From: VRUE01 sp963704545
GTDB lineage: Bacteria > Actinomycetota > Thermoleophilia > Solirubrobacterales > 70-9
Assembly: GCA_963704545.1 (NCBI GenBank)
Contig: OY969915.1
Span: 1,612,001 to 1,676,000 of the forward strand
Direction: 5' to 3'
Length of the DNA stretch: 64,000 bases
Positions 54,250 to 62,227 of this stretch are shown here, piece after piece. Both the position numbers and the translations under genes were made by a program. Position 1 is the stretch's first letter; each line of letters starts with the position of its first letter. Below the pieces are notes generated by a model. The model did not search any database and was not told the DNA's origin. It saw only the letters and a list, made by a program, of their open reading frames with translations.

Positions 54250-54343
54250 CCCCGGGCGTGGAAGGGCACCTGAGCGAGGAGGCATGGGGCAACAGGTCGA
54301 AGTCGACGGTGCCTAAACGCACCATCGACCAAGGAGGGCCACG

Positions 54344-55213
54344 ATGCTCGCCGACCTCGACCTGTTGCTCACTGCGGTGTTCTGCACCGCCGACGATCTC
54401 CTGCCCGAAAAGCAGAGGAACGCCCGCAGAAGCCTGACCGACGCGGAGGTCGCCACCCTCTGCGTCGCCCAGGCGGTGATGGGCATCTCCTCCGATCGCG
54501 AGTTCCTCGCCGTCGCCGAGGGGCGACTTGGAGGGTTGTTTCCAAAGCTGCCCCGCCAGCCCGGCTTCCACAAGCGCCGCCAGCGACTGACCGAGACGAT
54601 CGAGTGGCTGATCGGCGTCTTTGCCACCGACAGTCCAGGCCACCGAGACCCGCTGGTGCTGTTGGACTCAACGCCGGTGGAGTGCGGGCGCTCGGTGCAG
54701 ACGGTGCGGCGCTCGGAGCTGGCCGACGCCTGCGGCTATGGCTACTGCCGCTCACACTCACGCTGGTTCTGGGGGATGCGCCTGCACCTCTGCTGCGCTC
54801 CCGACGGCACTCCCAGGGCCTCGATCTTGGCCCCGGCCGACCAGCCCGAGCGCGAGGTCGCCCTGCGCCTGTTGCCCAAGGCTCTTCGCGGTGGCGAGCA
54901 AATCGTCTGTGACAAGGGCTATGCGGGCCGCGAGTTCGCCGCCGAGGTCGAGGCTCGCTTCGCCGCCGAGATCCTCCGCCCCAATCGCAAGAACGAGCCG
55001 CAAGGCGCCGTGCACCTCGCAACGATCCGCCAGCGGATCGAGTCGGTCTTCTGGACGCTCAAGGACCGCCTCGGCCTCGAGCGCCACCGCGCACGCACCC
55101 TGGCTGGGCTGCGGGCGCGGATCGCCGCAAAGCTCCTGGCCCTCGCTGCAGGGGTCTGGGTCAACAGCTGGCTGAGCCTGCCGAGCCGGTCCTTCGCTCA
55201 GTTCGCGGCCTGA
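54344..55213 (+). CDS. IS982-family transposase
   Basis: 289 aa DDE transposase. Catalytic residues are D in PLVLLDSTPVECG, D in IVCDKGYAGREFAAEV and E in IRQRIESVFWTLKDRLGLERHRARTLAGL, matching the IS982 (DDE_Tnp_1-like) spacing. The N-terminal part (LTDAEVATLCVAQAVMGISSDREFL) is also typical. ATG 54344 has an AAGGAGG Shine-Dalgarno. The frame is complete, so the element may be active. The stop directly abuts the right terminal repeat. Confidence 0.92.
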   Translation: MLADLDLLLTAVFCTADDLLPEKQRNARRSLTDAEVATLCVAQAVMGISSDREFLAVAEGRLGGLFPKLPRQPGFHKRRQRLTETIEWLIGVFATDSPGHRDPLVLLDSTPVECGRSVQTVRRSELADACGYGYCRSHSRWFWGMRLHLCCAPDGTPRASILAPADQPEREVALRLLPKALRGGEQIVCDKGYAGREFAAEVEARFAAEILRPNRKNEPQGAVHLATIRQRIESVFWTLKDRLGLERHRARTLAGLRARIAAKLLALAAGVWVNSWLSLPSRSFAQFAA

Positions 55214-55234
55214 GCGTGGAATCAATCATCTAGG
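55214..55234 (-). repeat. IS982 right terminal inverted repeat
   Basis: On the minus strand it reads CCTAGATGATTGATTCCACG plus C, differing from the left repeat at two positions. Confidence 0.8.
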
Positions 55235-55260
55235 CGTCCTGAGACAACCCAGGGCTCCGT

Positions 55261-55971
55261 TTAGGCCTCGAGCGTGCCCGCCGTGCTGACCGTTGCCTCG
55301 CCCGCCGCGGTCTCGATCGTGCAGGAGATGCGCGCGGCGGGTGTGACGGTGGTGCGCCAGATCGAGACGAAGGGGAGGCTCAGCGCTTCCTTCGGCTGTC
55401 CGCTGGGGAAGCCCAGCTGCCAGGCCTGGCGCCCGATCCGGTAGGGCGCCCACTCGACGACTATTCCCGGCTCCCTCGTGTAGCGGGAGCTGATCACGTC
55501 GCCGATTTCAACCGATGCCAGATCGGTGCTGTGGGAGCTGAACTCGACAAGCGAGGTGTCGTTGACTTCCTGTTCGGCGAGGTCTTCGCTGGAGCGAGGG
55601 TAGGAGGCGCGGCTGTCATGGGTCTTGGCGACGATCGTCCGCTTCGGCACCGAGATGGCGCAGGTGAGCCGGCCGTGGCCGATCGCCGATCCGGCGTCGA
55701 TCGTCAGCAGCGCCGAGGAGCGGAAGAGGGTGTACTCGCCGGCGTTCGGCTCGGTGGAGCGGATTTGCCCTTCGGAAAGGGTCATGCGCCCGTCCCCCGG
55801 GATCTCGACCGGCTTCGGGTCCGGCATCTGCGCTTCCTCGACCCATTCCACCGTCGCCGCGCCGAGCGGCTTGTCGGTGCTGAGCAACGCCGCGAAAAGC
55901 GTGGCGAGCAGCCCCACCGCGATCACGATCAACGCTCCCCGCGGCGGCCGGCTCTGGTTCTCGTCGCCCAT
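55261..55971 (-). CDS. Membrane-anchored extracytoplasmic protein of unknown function
   Basis: 236 aa, not recognised. An N-terminal anchor (ALIVIAVGLLATLFAALLS) is followed by a beta-rich outer part (VEIPGDGRMTLSEGQIRSTEPNAGEYTLFRSSALLTIDAGSAIGHGRLTC, GIVVEWAPYRIGRQAWQLGFP) and two cysteines. ATG 55971 follows a TACTGT box by seven bases. The 3' end is 26 bases from the IS right end. It is divergent from nothing coding; tRNA-Arg lies upstream on the same strand. Confidence 0.7.
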   Translation of the reverse strand: MGDENQSRPPRGALIVIAVGLLATLFAALLSTDKPLGAATVEWVEEAQMPDPKPVEIPGDGRMTLSEGQIRSTEPNAGEYTLFRSSALLTIDAGSAIGHGRLTCAISVPKRTIVAKTHDSRASYPRSSEDLAEQEVNDTSLVEFSSHSTDLASVEIGDVISSRYTREPGIVVEWAPYRIGRQAWQLGFPSGQPKEALSLPFVSIWRTTVTPAARISCTIETAAGEATVSTAGTLEA

Positions 55972-55978
55972 CGGCGCG

Positions 55979-55984
55979 ACAGTA
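55979..55984 (-). promoter_or_regulatory. -10 box, leaderless membrane-anchored gene
   Basis: TACTGT lies seven bases before ATG 55971 on the minus strand. Confidence 0.45.
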
Positions 55985-56008
55985 TTGGAAGCAGGGGCGG
56001 AACCCGAA

Positions 56009-56082
56009 CGCGCCCGGCAGGATTCGAACCTGCGGCCTCCGCCTCCGGAGGGCGGCGCTCTATCCAGCTGAGCTACGGGCGC
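56009..56082 (-). tRNA. tRNA-Arg (CCG)
   Basis: Minus-strand cloverleaf: acceptor GCGCCCG/CGGGCGC, D arm GCTC/GAGC, anticodon stem CCGCC/GGCGG around CTCCGGA (anticodon CCG), T arm GCAGG TTCGAAT CCTGC. CCA is not encoded. Confidence 0.93.
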
Positions 56083-56147
56083 TCGGAGGCCAGTCTAGAT
56101 GGTGGCTCTTCGGCGGGTTCGGGTCTGTTCTGGTATTTGGGTGGGGG

Positions 56148-56227
56148 TGGGGATGCCGGTGCCCCTCCCCAAAACGCGCGGCAGGAGCCGCGCTTGAGTG
56201 TTTTGGGGAGGGGCACCGGCATCCCCA
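56148..56227. repeat. Dispersed hairpin, family A, copy 2
   Basis: Perfect 28-bp arms (56148-56175, 56200-56227) around the same 24-base core as copy 1 (56176-56199). The arms differ from copy 1 by paired, compensatory changes near the core and then diverge, yet stay fully complementary. Weaker homology to copy 1 continues to about 56334. The whole gap 56083-56535 holds only repeats and the rnz promoter. Confidence 0.88.
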
Positions 56228-56282
56228 GGCGGTCAACCCGGCTCTCAAAAAGCTCCACATGGCCTAAGTGTCATGACGGGCG

Positions 56283-56306
56283 CCTCAAGCTTTTAAAAGC
56301 TTGAGG
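56283..56306. repeat. 24-base perfect palindrome
   Basis: CCTCAAGCTTTT joins AAAAGCTTGAGG with no loop. It lies in the region homologous to the sequence downstream of family A copy 1, where the counterpart is TCCCAAGCTTGGGGA. Confidence 0.75.
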
Positions 56307-56356
56307 TCCCTGGTGTCGGCTTCGCAGCTCGGGCGTCACCGGGAGACGTGTTGAGA

Positions 56357-56493
56357 GGAGCCTGGCCGTCCTCCAGGCGAATGTCGCGAAGCGGCGGAAA
56401 TGCAATCCGGTGATTGCGCGGCCGCAGGCCGCGCTCCTGGTTGCACCGCGCTCACGCGCGGTGCTCAATTCGACTGGAGGACGGCCAGGCTCC
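56357..56493 (+). repeat. Dispersed structured repeat, family B, copy 2
   Basis: Perfect 20-bp terminal arms (56357-56376, 56474-56493; GGAGCCTGGCCGTCCTCCAG) enclose two GC-rich hairpins. The 56383-56493 part matches copy 1 at 20656-20766 in opposite orientation. This copy keeps both terminal arms; copy 1 has lost clean pairing at one end. Confidence 0.85.
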
Positions 56494-56518
56494 CCCCCTA
56501 AGAAAGCGCTCGGTCGCG

Positions 56519-56524
56519 TAGGCT
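56519..56524 (+). promoter_or_regulatory. -10-like box before rnz
   Basis: TAGGCT lies 11 bases before ATG 56536; a leader of at most a few bases is expected. Confidence 0.35.
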
Positions 56525-56535
56525 CGCAAGCCCCA

Positions 56536-57510
56536 ATGGACCTCTCGGCGATCTTCCTCGGCACCGGCAGCTCGGTGCCCTCGGCGCGACGCTCGACGGC
56601 GAGCGTGATGCTCGTCCGCGGCGGCAGGCGGATGATGTTCGACTGCGGGGAAGGGACGCAGCGCCAGCTGCAGCGATCGGTCGGGCTGGCCCAGGTCGAC
56701 GAGATCTTTCTCACCCACTTCCACGCCGATCACATCCTCGGCCTGCCGGGCCTGCTGAAGACCTACGACCTGACCGCCCGCGAGGAGCCGCTGACGATCT
56801 ACGGGCCACGCGGTCTGCACGACCTCTTCAAGACCCTGGGGCGGCTGGTCGGGCGCACCGACTACGACCTCGAGCTGGTCGAAATCGACCCCGGCGATGC
56901 CGTGCCGCACGACGGTGCCAGGGTCGAGGCCTTCGCCGTCGAGCACAGCGTGCGGGCGAACGGGTACGCGCTGATCGAGGAGGAGCGGCCGGGGCGCTTC
57001 GACCCCGAGGCCGCCAAGCGCCTCGGGGTCCGGGAAGGCCCCGCCTTCGCCGCACTCCAGCGCGGCGAGGAGGTCGACGGCCAGACGGGCACTGTCCGGC
57101 CGGGGGACGTGATGGGCGAGCGGCGCCTCGGCCGCACGGTCGTCATCACCGGCGACACGGCTCCCTGTCACTCGACGGTCTCGGCAGCGGCCGACGCGGA
57201 CCTCCTCGTCCACGACGCCAGCTTCTCCGAGGAGGAGGTCCAGCGGGCCGCCGACACCGGCCACTCGACCGTCGGCCAGGCGGCCGCGGTGGCTCGCGAG
57301 GCCCACGTGAAGATGCTCGCCCTGGTCCACATCTCCTCGCGCTACCACGTCGGCAAGGTCCTGGAGGAGGCCCGCGAGGTCTTCCAGCCGACCCTGGCCC
57401 CCCGCGATTTCGACGTCATAGAGATCCCCTTCCCCGAGCGCGGGGGGCCGGAGCTCGTGCCGAACGGGGCTCGCGAGCGTGACGAGCCCGATCAAGTGCC
57501 GGTCGACTGA
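56536..57510 (+). CDS. rnz: Ribonuclease Z (tRNase Z-like MBL)
   Basis: 324 aa. MBL motifs of the tRNase Z type: DLSAIFLGTGSSVPSARRSTASVML, MMFDCGEGTQRQLQRSVGL, DEIFLTHFHADHILGLPGLL (HxHxDH), VEAFAVEHSV, VVITGDTAPCHSTVSAAADADLLVHDASF and MLALVHISSRY. It processes tRNA 3' ends; none of the three tRNA genes here encodes CCA, which fits a need for it. ATG 56536 is used because homology starts there. The C-terminal ~15 residues are acidic. Confidence 0.92.
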   Translation: MDLSAIFLGTGSSVPSARRSTASVMLVRGGRRMMFDCGEGTQRQLQRSVGLAQVDEIFLTHFHADHILGLPGLLKTYDLTAREEPLTIYGPRGLHDLFKTLGRLVGRTDYDLELVEIDPGDAVPHDGARVEAFAVEHSVRANGYALIEEERPGRFDPEAAKRLGVREGPAFAALQRGEEVDGQTGTVRPGDVMGERRLGRTVVITGDTAPCHSTVSAAADADLLVHDASFSEEEVQRAADTGHSTVGQAAAVAREAHVKMLALVHISSRYHVGKVLEEAREVFQPTLAPRDFDVIEIPFPERGGPELVPNGARERDEPDQVPVD

Positions 57511-57637
57511 ATTTCAAGGCTGTTTATTTGCCGTCTTTGCGCAATCGACGCACCAACGGCGCGGGCGCAGTGGGTACGGTCCGCTGATGGTCCGGACCGA
57601 CAGCCCAAGCCACTCCAAAACCGTCCGCAGGGCCCCC

Positions 57638-57643
57638 TAGCAT
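57638..57643 (+). promoter_or_regulatory. -10 box before small helical gene
   Basis: TAGCAT lies ten bases before ATG 57654. The gap from 57511 to 57653 shows nothing else apart from a short GGTCCG/CGGACC pairing. Confidence 0.4.
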
Positions 57644-57653
57644 CGGGACGACG

Positions 57654-57902
57654 ATGGAGGCAGCCCACGCAGCCGCAGCTCAACTCGACGAGGAGAGCTT
57701 CAGGAAGATCGAGTCGACGATGCTCTACCTGGAGGAGGCTCGCTCCCGAGCTGAGCGCGCCGCGCAGGAGATGGCAGAGATTGGCGCCGAGCCACACCTC
57801 GTCGCGGCCACCGAGCGGCTGCGCGATGACCTCGGCGAGCTAGCGCGCCACTACAGGCACCGCACCTACTTCGCCGCCCCCAAGGCTCAAACGAGCTTCT
57901 AG
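57654..57902 (+). CDS. Small helical protein upstream of MmeI-type enzyme
   Basis: 82 aa, not recognised. It is almost wholly helical with heptad-like spacing (LDEESFRKIESTMLYLEEARSRAERAAQEMAEIG, LVAATERLRDDLGELARHYRHRTYF). It lies nine bases before the restriction-modification gene on the same strand, so it may be co-expressed, but a link is not shown. Confidence 0.6.
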   Translation: MEAAHAAAAQLDEESFRKIESTMLYLEEARSRAERAAQEMAEIGAEPHLVAATERLRDDLGELARHYRHRTYFAAPKAQTSF

Positions 57903-57911
57903 CTGAAACCG

Positions 57912-60632
57912 ATGGCGCTCTCCGACGAGGAGATTCGCCGCAATCTGACGCGCTTCGCGGCGGATTGGGGTGGATACCAAGGCACCGAGAGGGCGGAGGC
58001 GCAGACCTTCTGCAACGAGTTGTTGGCCTGTTACGGCACGGAGCGCAAGGAGGTCGCGTCGTTCGAGGAGCGCACGGATGCCGGTGGCTTCATCGACATG
58101 ATTTGGCCCGAGGTTTGCCTGATCGAGATGAAGCGGCCGAGTCAAGCCGACAAGCTCCTCGCTCACCGCGAGCAAGCCTTGAGCTACTGGCAGGAGGTCA
58201 GTAAGCAGGCGGGGGAGAGCGGGAAGAAGGCTCCAGAGTGGATCGTGGTCTGCGCCTTTGAGAGGTTCGAGGTGCTCGACCCGGACGCGGGTTGGGACCG
58301 GCCGGTAGACGAGTTTCCTCTCGCTGAACTACCCGAGCGGCTCACCTCCCTCAAATTTCTCGCCAGAGAGGATCCCTACTTCAGGGCTTCCCAAGCTGAC
58401 CTCAGCCGCGATGCCGTTGGTGCGCTGACCGACCTCTACGCGGCGTTGAGGGAGCGCCGAGCGAGCGACCTCGACACCCTTCGCGTCTTCATCCTCCAGA
58501 TCGTCTGGGCGATGTTCGCCGAAGACCTCGGCCTGCTCCCGAACAATGTGCTGAGTCGGATTCTGGAGGGCCTGATCGCTGACCCCAATCGCTCCAGCGC
58601 GGACGATCTCGGTCAGCTCTTCCGCTACCTGGCGGAGCCGTCGCCGAGGCCGACCAAAGGCAGCCTCTACGAGGGCACGCCGTTTGCCAACGGGGGTCTG
58701 TTCGAACGTCCCGCTCAGGTCCATCTCACGGTTGAGGAGTTGAAGGCGCTTCGCGAGACCTGCAACCTCGATTGGCACCAGGTTGAGCCGGCCATCTTCG
58801 GGGCGATCCTCCAGGGTGCTCTTGGCAAGGACAAGCAGTGGGCCTTGGGGGCTCACTACACATCGGAGGCCGACATCATGAAGGTGGTTGGGCCGACGGT
58901 GATCGAGCCGTGGATGGATCGCGTCGAGAGTCTCACCAGCGCGGGGGAGGCGGAGGCCGCGTGGCGTGACCTGATGTCTTATGTCGTGCTCGATCCGGCC
59001 TGTGGGTCGGGCAACTTTCTCTATGTGGCCTATCGCGAGTTGCGCCACATCGAGCTCAGACTGCGGGAGCGGCTCGCCGAGCTCCGCGTTGCCGAGGGCG
59101 TTGCCGCTCAGGAGGAGATGGAGTTCTTCCCTATCTCGAACATGCGGGGGATCGAGGTCGAGGCCTTTGCCGCCGAGCTGGCACGGGTAACGCTCTGGAT
59201 GGGGCACAAGCTGGCTTCCGACGAGATGCGCGACCACGGGTTGAGCGAGCCGACCCTGCCGCTTGTCGACCTGTCTGGGATCCAGCGTGCCCACGCGCTG
59301 CGGATCGAGTGGCCCGAAGCAGACGCGATCATCGGCAATCCTCCGTATCACGGTTCACAGATGCTTCGAGGGGAGGTCGGCGATGCTGAGATCGACTTTC
59401 TCAAGCAGGAGTTCGGCATCGGCGTCAAGGACTACTCGGTCTACTGGTTTAGAAAGGCGCACGAACGACTTCGACCCGGTGGGCGCGCAGGCCTCGTCGC
59501 CACGAACTCCGTCACCCAAAACCGGAATCGCAAACCGAGCCTGGAGTGGATTGTGGAAAACGATGGAGTGATCACCGACGCCATCTCCAAGCAGGAGTGG
59601 ACCGGCGACGCGACGGTGAACGTGTCGATCGTCGATTGGGTGAAGAGTCCGGATCCCGAGCCGAGGCGTTTTGTCTTGGATGGTGTGGAGGTGGATGCAA
59701 TTTCGGTTTCTCTTCTCCCGCCCGGAACTGATGTTTCGACCGCCGACCCACTACCGCAAAACGCAGGATTTTCTTTTCAGGGCCCGATACCGGTTGGCCA
59801 GGGATTTCTTTTGGATGAAAACGAAGCTCGACAGCTTCTGGACTTGTCGGGAGCGGACTACCGAGAGGTTGTACGTCCGTACCTGATCGGCAAGGACATC
59901 GCAGAAGATTCACGCCAGCAGCCACGGCGATGGATCATCGACTTCGCAACGAGAACGTTGGAGCAGGCCGCAGAGTGGCCAGCGGCTCTCGACATTGTTC
60001 GTGAGCGAGTGAAGCCGATTCGAGAGAAGAACAGGCGTAAAACTCGACGCGAAAAGTGGTGGCTCCTGGGCGAGTTGGTCCCGGCGATGCGAGCTGCGCT
60101 CAAACCGCTTGACCGATATATCGGCGGCACGGCGACGGGGAAGCGTTTCCTGTTCTGCTGGGCTGACGGTTGGACGTGCCCCAGCAATGCAATGAATGTA
60201 TTTGCCTTTCGAGAGTGGTACTTCATGGGCGTGCTTTGCTCTCAGATGCACGGTAGTTGGGCGAGCACGCAATCTTCAACATTGGAGGACCGACCTCGAT
60301 ACACGCCAACGACGGCGTTTGAGACGTTCCCATGGCCCGACTCGTCCGCCGAGCAGCGAGGGGCAGTCGGGGGTATCTGTAGCGACCTATTCGACCTCCG
60401 CGGGAAACTTTGCGTGCAGCGCGACATTGGCCTCACCACGCTCTACAACGAGGTCGACGATGGGATGCATCGTGAGCTGAAGGATCTCCACCGAGAGCTC
60501 GATCGCGCCGTTGTTGCGGCCTATGGGTGGCCTGCCTCGGCTGCCGAAGATCGGGACGAGTCGAACCGGCGGCTGCTCGAGCTAAACCAAGCGATCGTCC
60601 GCGGCGAAGTCGACTATGCCGGTCCTCGCTAG
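57912..60632 (+). CDS. MmeI-type (type IIL) restriction-modification enzyme
   Basis: 906 aa single-chain enzyme with nuclease and methyltransferase. The N-terminal nuclease has D62-x9-E72-x-K74 (GGFIDMIWPEVCLIEMKRPS), the same spacing as the D-x9-ExK site reported for MmeI. A helical spacer (about 150-330) leads to the amino-methyltransferase with motif I LDPACGSGNFLYVAYREL near 360 and motif IV IIGNPPYHGSQM near 475. The target-recognition region follows (about 570-850) and uses lower-GC codons in places. Such enzymes methylate one strand and cut about 20 bases away; the recognition sequence cannot be read here. MmeI-type systems need no separate subunit. Confidence 0.9.
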   Translation: MALSDEEIRRNLTRFAADWGGYQGTERAEAQTFCNELLACYGTERKEVASFEERTDAGGFIDMIWPEVCLIEMKRPSQADKLLAHREQALSYWQEVSKQAGESGKKAPEWIVVCAFERFEVLDPDAGWDRPVDEFPLAELPERLTSLKFLAREDPYFRASQADLSRDAVGALTDLYAALRERRASDLDTLRVFILQIVWAMFAEDLGLLPNNVLSRILEGLIADPNRSSADDLGQLFRYLAEPSPRPTKGSLYEGTPFANGGLFERPAQVHLTVEELKALRETCNLDWHQVEPAIFGAILQGALGKDKQWALGAHYTSEADIMKVVGPTVIEPWMDRVESLTSAGEAEAAWRDLMSYVVLDPACGSGNFLYVAYRELRHIELRLRERLAELRVAEGVAAQEEMEFFPISNMRGIEVEAFAAELARVTLWMGHKLASDEMRDHGLSEPTLPLVDLSGIQRAHALRIEWPEADAIIGNPPYHGSQMLRGEVGDAEIDFLKQEFGIGVKDYSVYWFRKAHERLRPGGRAGLVATNSVTQNRNRKPSLEWIVENDGVITDAISKQEWTGDATVNVSIVDWVKSPDPEPRRFVLDGVEVDAISVSLLPPGTDVSTADPLPQNAGFSFQGPIPVGQGFLLDENEARQLLDLSGADYREVVRPYLIGKDIAEDSRQQPRRWIIDFATRTLEQAAEWPAALDIVRERVKPIREKNRRKTRREKWWLLGELVPAMRAALKPLDRYIGGTATGKRFLFCWADGWTCPSNAMNVFAFREWYFMGVLCSQMHGSWASTQSSTLEDRPRYTPTTAFETFPWPDSSAEQRGAVGGICSDLFDLRGKLCVQRDIGLTTLYNEVDDGMHRELKDLHRELDRAVVAAYGWPASAAEDRDESNRRLLELNQAIVRGEVDYAGPR

Positions 60633-60671
60633 CCCACCGTGCGCCGCCTCGCCTGCTAGCCTCGTGGCCGT

Positions 60672-60704
60672 CCTTTAACCCGGTCCCGCGAGGCCAGGAA
60701 GGAG
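60672..60704 (+). promoter_or_regulatory. PyrR-binding loop masking the pyrR Shine-Dalgarno
   Basis: CCTTTAACCCGGTCCCGCGAGGCC contains the PyrR anti-antiterminator loop consensus. GGTC pairs with GGCC across CCGCGA, and CCTT pairs with AAGG of the AAGGAG Shine-Dalgarno (60699-60704). UMP/UTP-bound PyrR should stabilise it and block translation, as known for mycobacterial pyr leaders. Confidence 0.8.
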
Positions 60705-60713
60705 CAAACCGAA

Positions 60714-61268
60714 GTGAGCGACAAAGTCGTGCTGACGCGCGACGACCTGCGGCGAACCCTGCAGCGGATCGCCCATGAGATCGCCGAGAAGAACCCGGAT
60801 CCCGGGGAGTTGGCGATCATCGGGATACACACACGGGGCGCCCTGCTCGCCCGCCGGCTCCACGCACTGCTCGCCGAGCTCACCGGCATCGAGGTCCCGA
60901 TCGGCGACGTCGACATCTCTTTCTACCGCGACGACGTCGGCGCGAAGCCGCGCGCGAGCCAGCCCGTCGTCCACGCCTCGCACATCGACTTCGACCTGAC
61001 GGGCAAGACGGTGGTGCTGGTCGACGACGTGCTCTTCACCGGTCGCACCGTACGCGCCGCGATCGACGCCCTCTTCGATTACGGCCGGCCCGAGCGGATC
61101 CAGCTCGCCGCCCTCTGCGACCGCGGGCATCGCGAGCTGCCGATCCGGCCCGACTACGTCGGCAAGAACCTGCCGACCGCGCGTGAGGAGCGGGTAAACG
61201 TCTGCCTCGAGGAGGTCGACGGCTCCGACGAGGTGACGATCTCCGAGCCGGCGGAGGTGACGGCATGA
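60714..61268 (+). CDS. pyrR: Bifunctional pyr operon regulator/uracil phosphoribosyltransferase PyrR
   Basis: 184 aa PRTase-fold RNA-binding regulator. It has KVVLTRDDLRRTLQRIAHEI, IIGIHTRGALLARRLHALL, IGDVDISFYRDDV and the PRPP loop KTVVLVDDVLFTGRTVRAAIDALFDYGRP, then ALCDRGHRELPIRPDYVGKNLPT. It binds the leader hairpin immediately upstream and also makes UMP from uracil. GTG 60714 lies nine bases after the Shine-Dalgarno. pyrB overlaps by four bases. Confidence 0.96.
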   Translation: MSDKVVLTRDDLRRTLQRIAHEIAEKNPDPGELAIIGIHTRGALLARRLHALLAELTGIEVPIGDVDISFYRDDVGAKPRASQPVVHASHIDFDLTGKTVVLVDDVLFTGRTVRAAIDALFDYGRPERIQLAALCDRGHRELPIRPDYVGKNLPTAREERVNVCLEEVDGSDEVTISEPAEVTA

Positions 61269-62227
61269 GGCACCTGCTTTCGATCGAGCAGCTCTCCAAG
61301 GCGGAGATCGAGGCGATCCTCGACCGCGCCGAGAGTTTTGCCGAGGTCGGCCGGCGCGACATCAAGAAGGTGCCGACCCTGCGCGGCCGCACCGTCGTCA
61401 CCCTCTTCTACGAGTCGAGCACGCGGACCAGCTCCTCCTTCGAGCTGGCGGCGAAGCGCCTCTCGGCCGACCTGGTCTCGGTCAAGGCGGCGGGCTCCTC
61501 GGTCGACAAGGGCGAGTCGCTGAAGGACACCGTCGCCACGCTCTCCGCCTATGAACCGGCGGCGATCGTGATCCGCCATCCGCACGCCGGTGCCGCCCAG
61601 CTCGTCGCCGAGTGGGCCGATGCCGCGGTCGTCAACGCCGGCGACGGCAAGCACGAGCACCCGAGCCAGGCCCTGCTCGACGTCTACACGCTGCGCCGAC
61701 GGCTCGACTCCCTGGAGGGAAAGCGGATCTGGATCGTCGGCGACGTCCTGCACAGCCGCGTCGCCCGCTCCAACCTGATCGCCTTCAAGGCGATGGGCGC
61801 GGAGCTCACCGTGTGCGGACCGCCGGCGCTGATCCCGCGCGGCCTCGAGCGGCTCGGCTGTCAGATCGAGCACTCGCTGGACCGGCTAGGAGAGGCCGAC
61901 GTCGTCTACGCCCTGCGCCTCCAGCGTGAGCGCATGGCGGAGAGCTTCGTCCCCTCGCTCCGCGAGTACGCGGCCCGCTTCCAGATCGACTCGCGCCGGC
62001 TCGGGCGGCGCCAGCTGCTGATGCACCCCGGGCCCGTCAACCGAGGTGTCGAGCTCTCCGGTGAGGTGATCGACTCGCCCCAGTCGCTGATAGCCGAGCA
62101 GGTCGCCTCCGGCCTCGTGGTGCGGATGGCGATCCTCTACGAGCTGCTCGCGGTCAGTGACGACGAGTCCGCGCCGGCGGCGGGCAACGGCGCCGGGCGG
62201 CCCACCGCGATCGGGCAGCCGGCATGA
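61265..62227 (+). CDS. pyrB: Aspartate carbamoyltransferase catalytic subunit PyrB
   Basis: 320 aa. It catalyses carbamoyl phosphate plus aspartate to carbamoyl aspartate. The carbamoyl-phosphate loop is FYESSTRTSSSFELAAKRL (SSTRT at 51-55), KGESLKDTVATL follows, and GKHEHPSQALLDVYTL (HPSQ at 132-135) and LMHPGPVNRGVELSGEV complete the active site. No pyrI regulatory gene is present, as usual in this class. ATGA overlaps join it to pyrR and pyrC. Confidence 0.97.
   Translation: MRHLLSIEQLSKAEIEAILDRAESFAEVGRRDIKKVPTLRGRTVVTLFYESSTRTSSSFELAAKRLSADLVSVKAAGSSVDKGESLKDTVATLSAYEPAAIVIRHPHAGAAQLVAEWADAAVVNAGDGKHEHPSQALLDVYTLRRRLDSLEGKRIWIVGDVLHSRVARSNLIAFKAMGAELTVCGPPALIPRGLERLGCQIEHSLDRLGEADVVYALRLQRERMAESFVPSLREYAARFQIDSRRLGRRQLLMHPGPVNRGVELSGEVIDSPQSLIAEQVASGLVVRMAILYELLAVSDDESAPAAGNGAGRPTAIGQPA

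Larger units (their letters stand above)
54229..55234 (+). mobile_element. IS982-family insertion sequence (apparently intact)
   Basis: About 1006 bases with terminal inverted repeats of 21 bases (19 matching) and one complete transposase gene, the usual size for IS982. The left end also holds a TTCCACGCCC/GGGCGTGGAA palindrome (54240-54261). No convincing target duplication is visible at the ends I assign, so the boundaries may be off by a few bases. It separates the ClpN-KAP gene from the gene at 55261. Confidence 0.85.

Noticed and set aside
54229..55234. Target-site duplication of the IS982 element
   Set aside because: The bases next to the assigned ends show no clear direct repeat; either the ends are misplaced by a few bases or the duplication has decayed.
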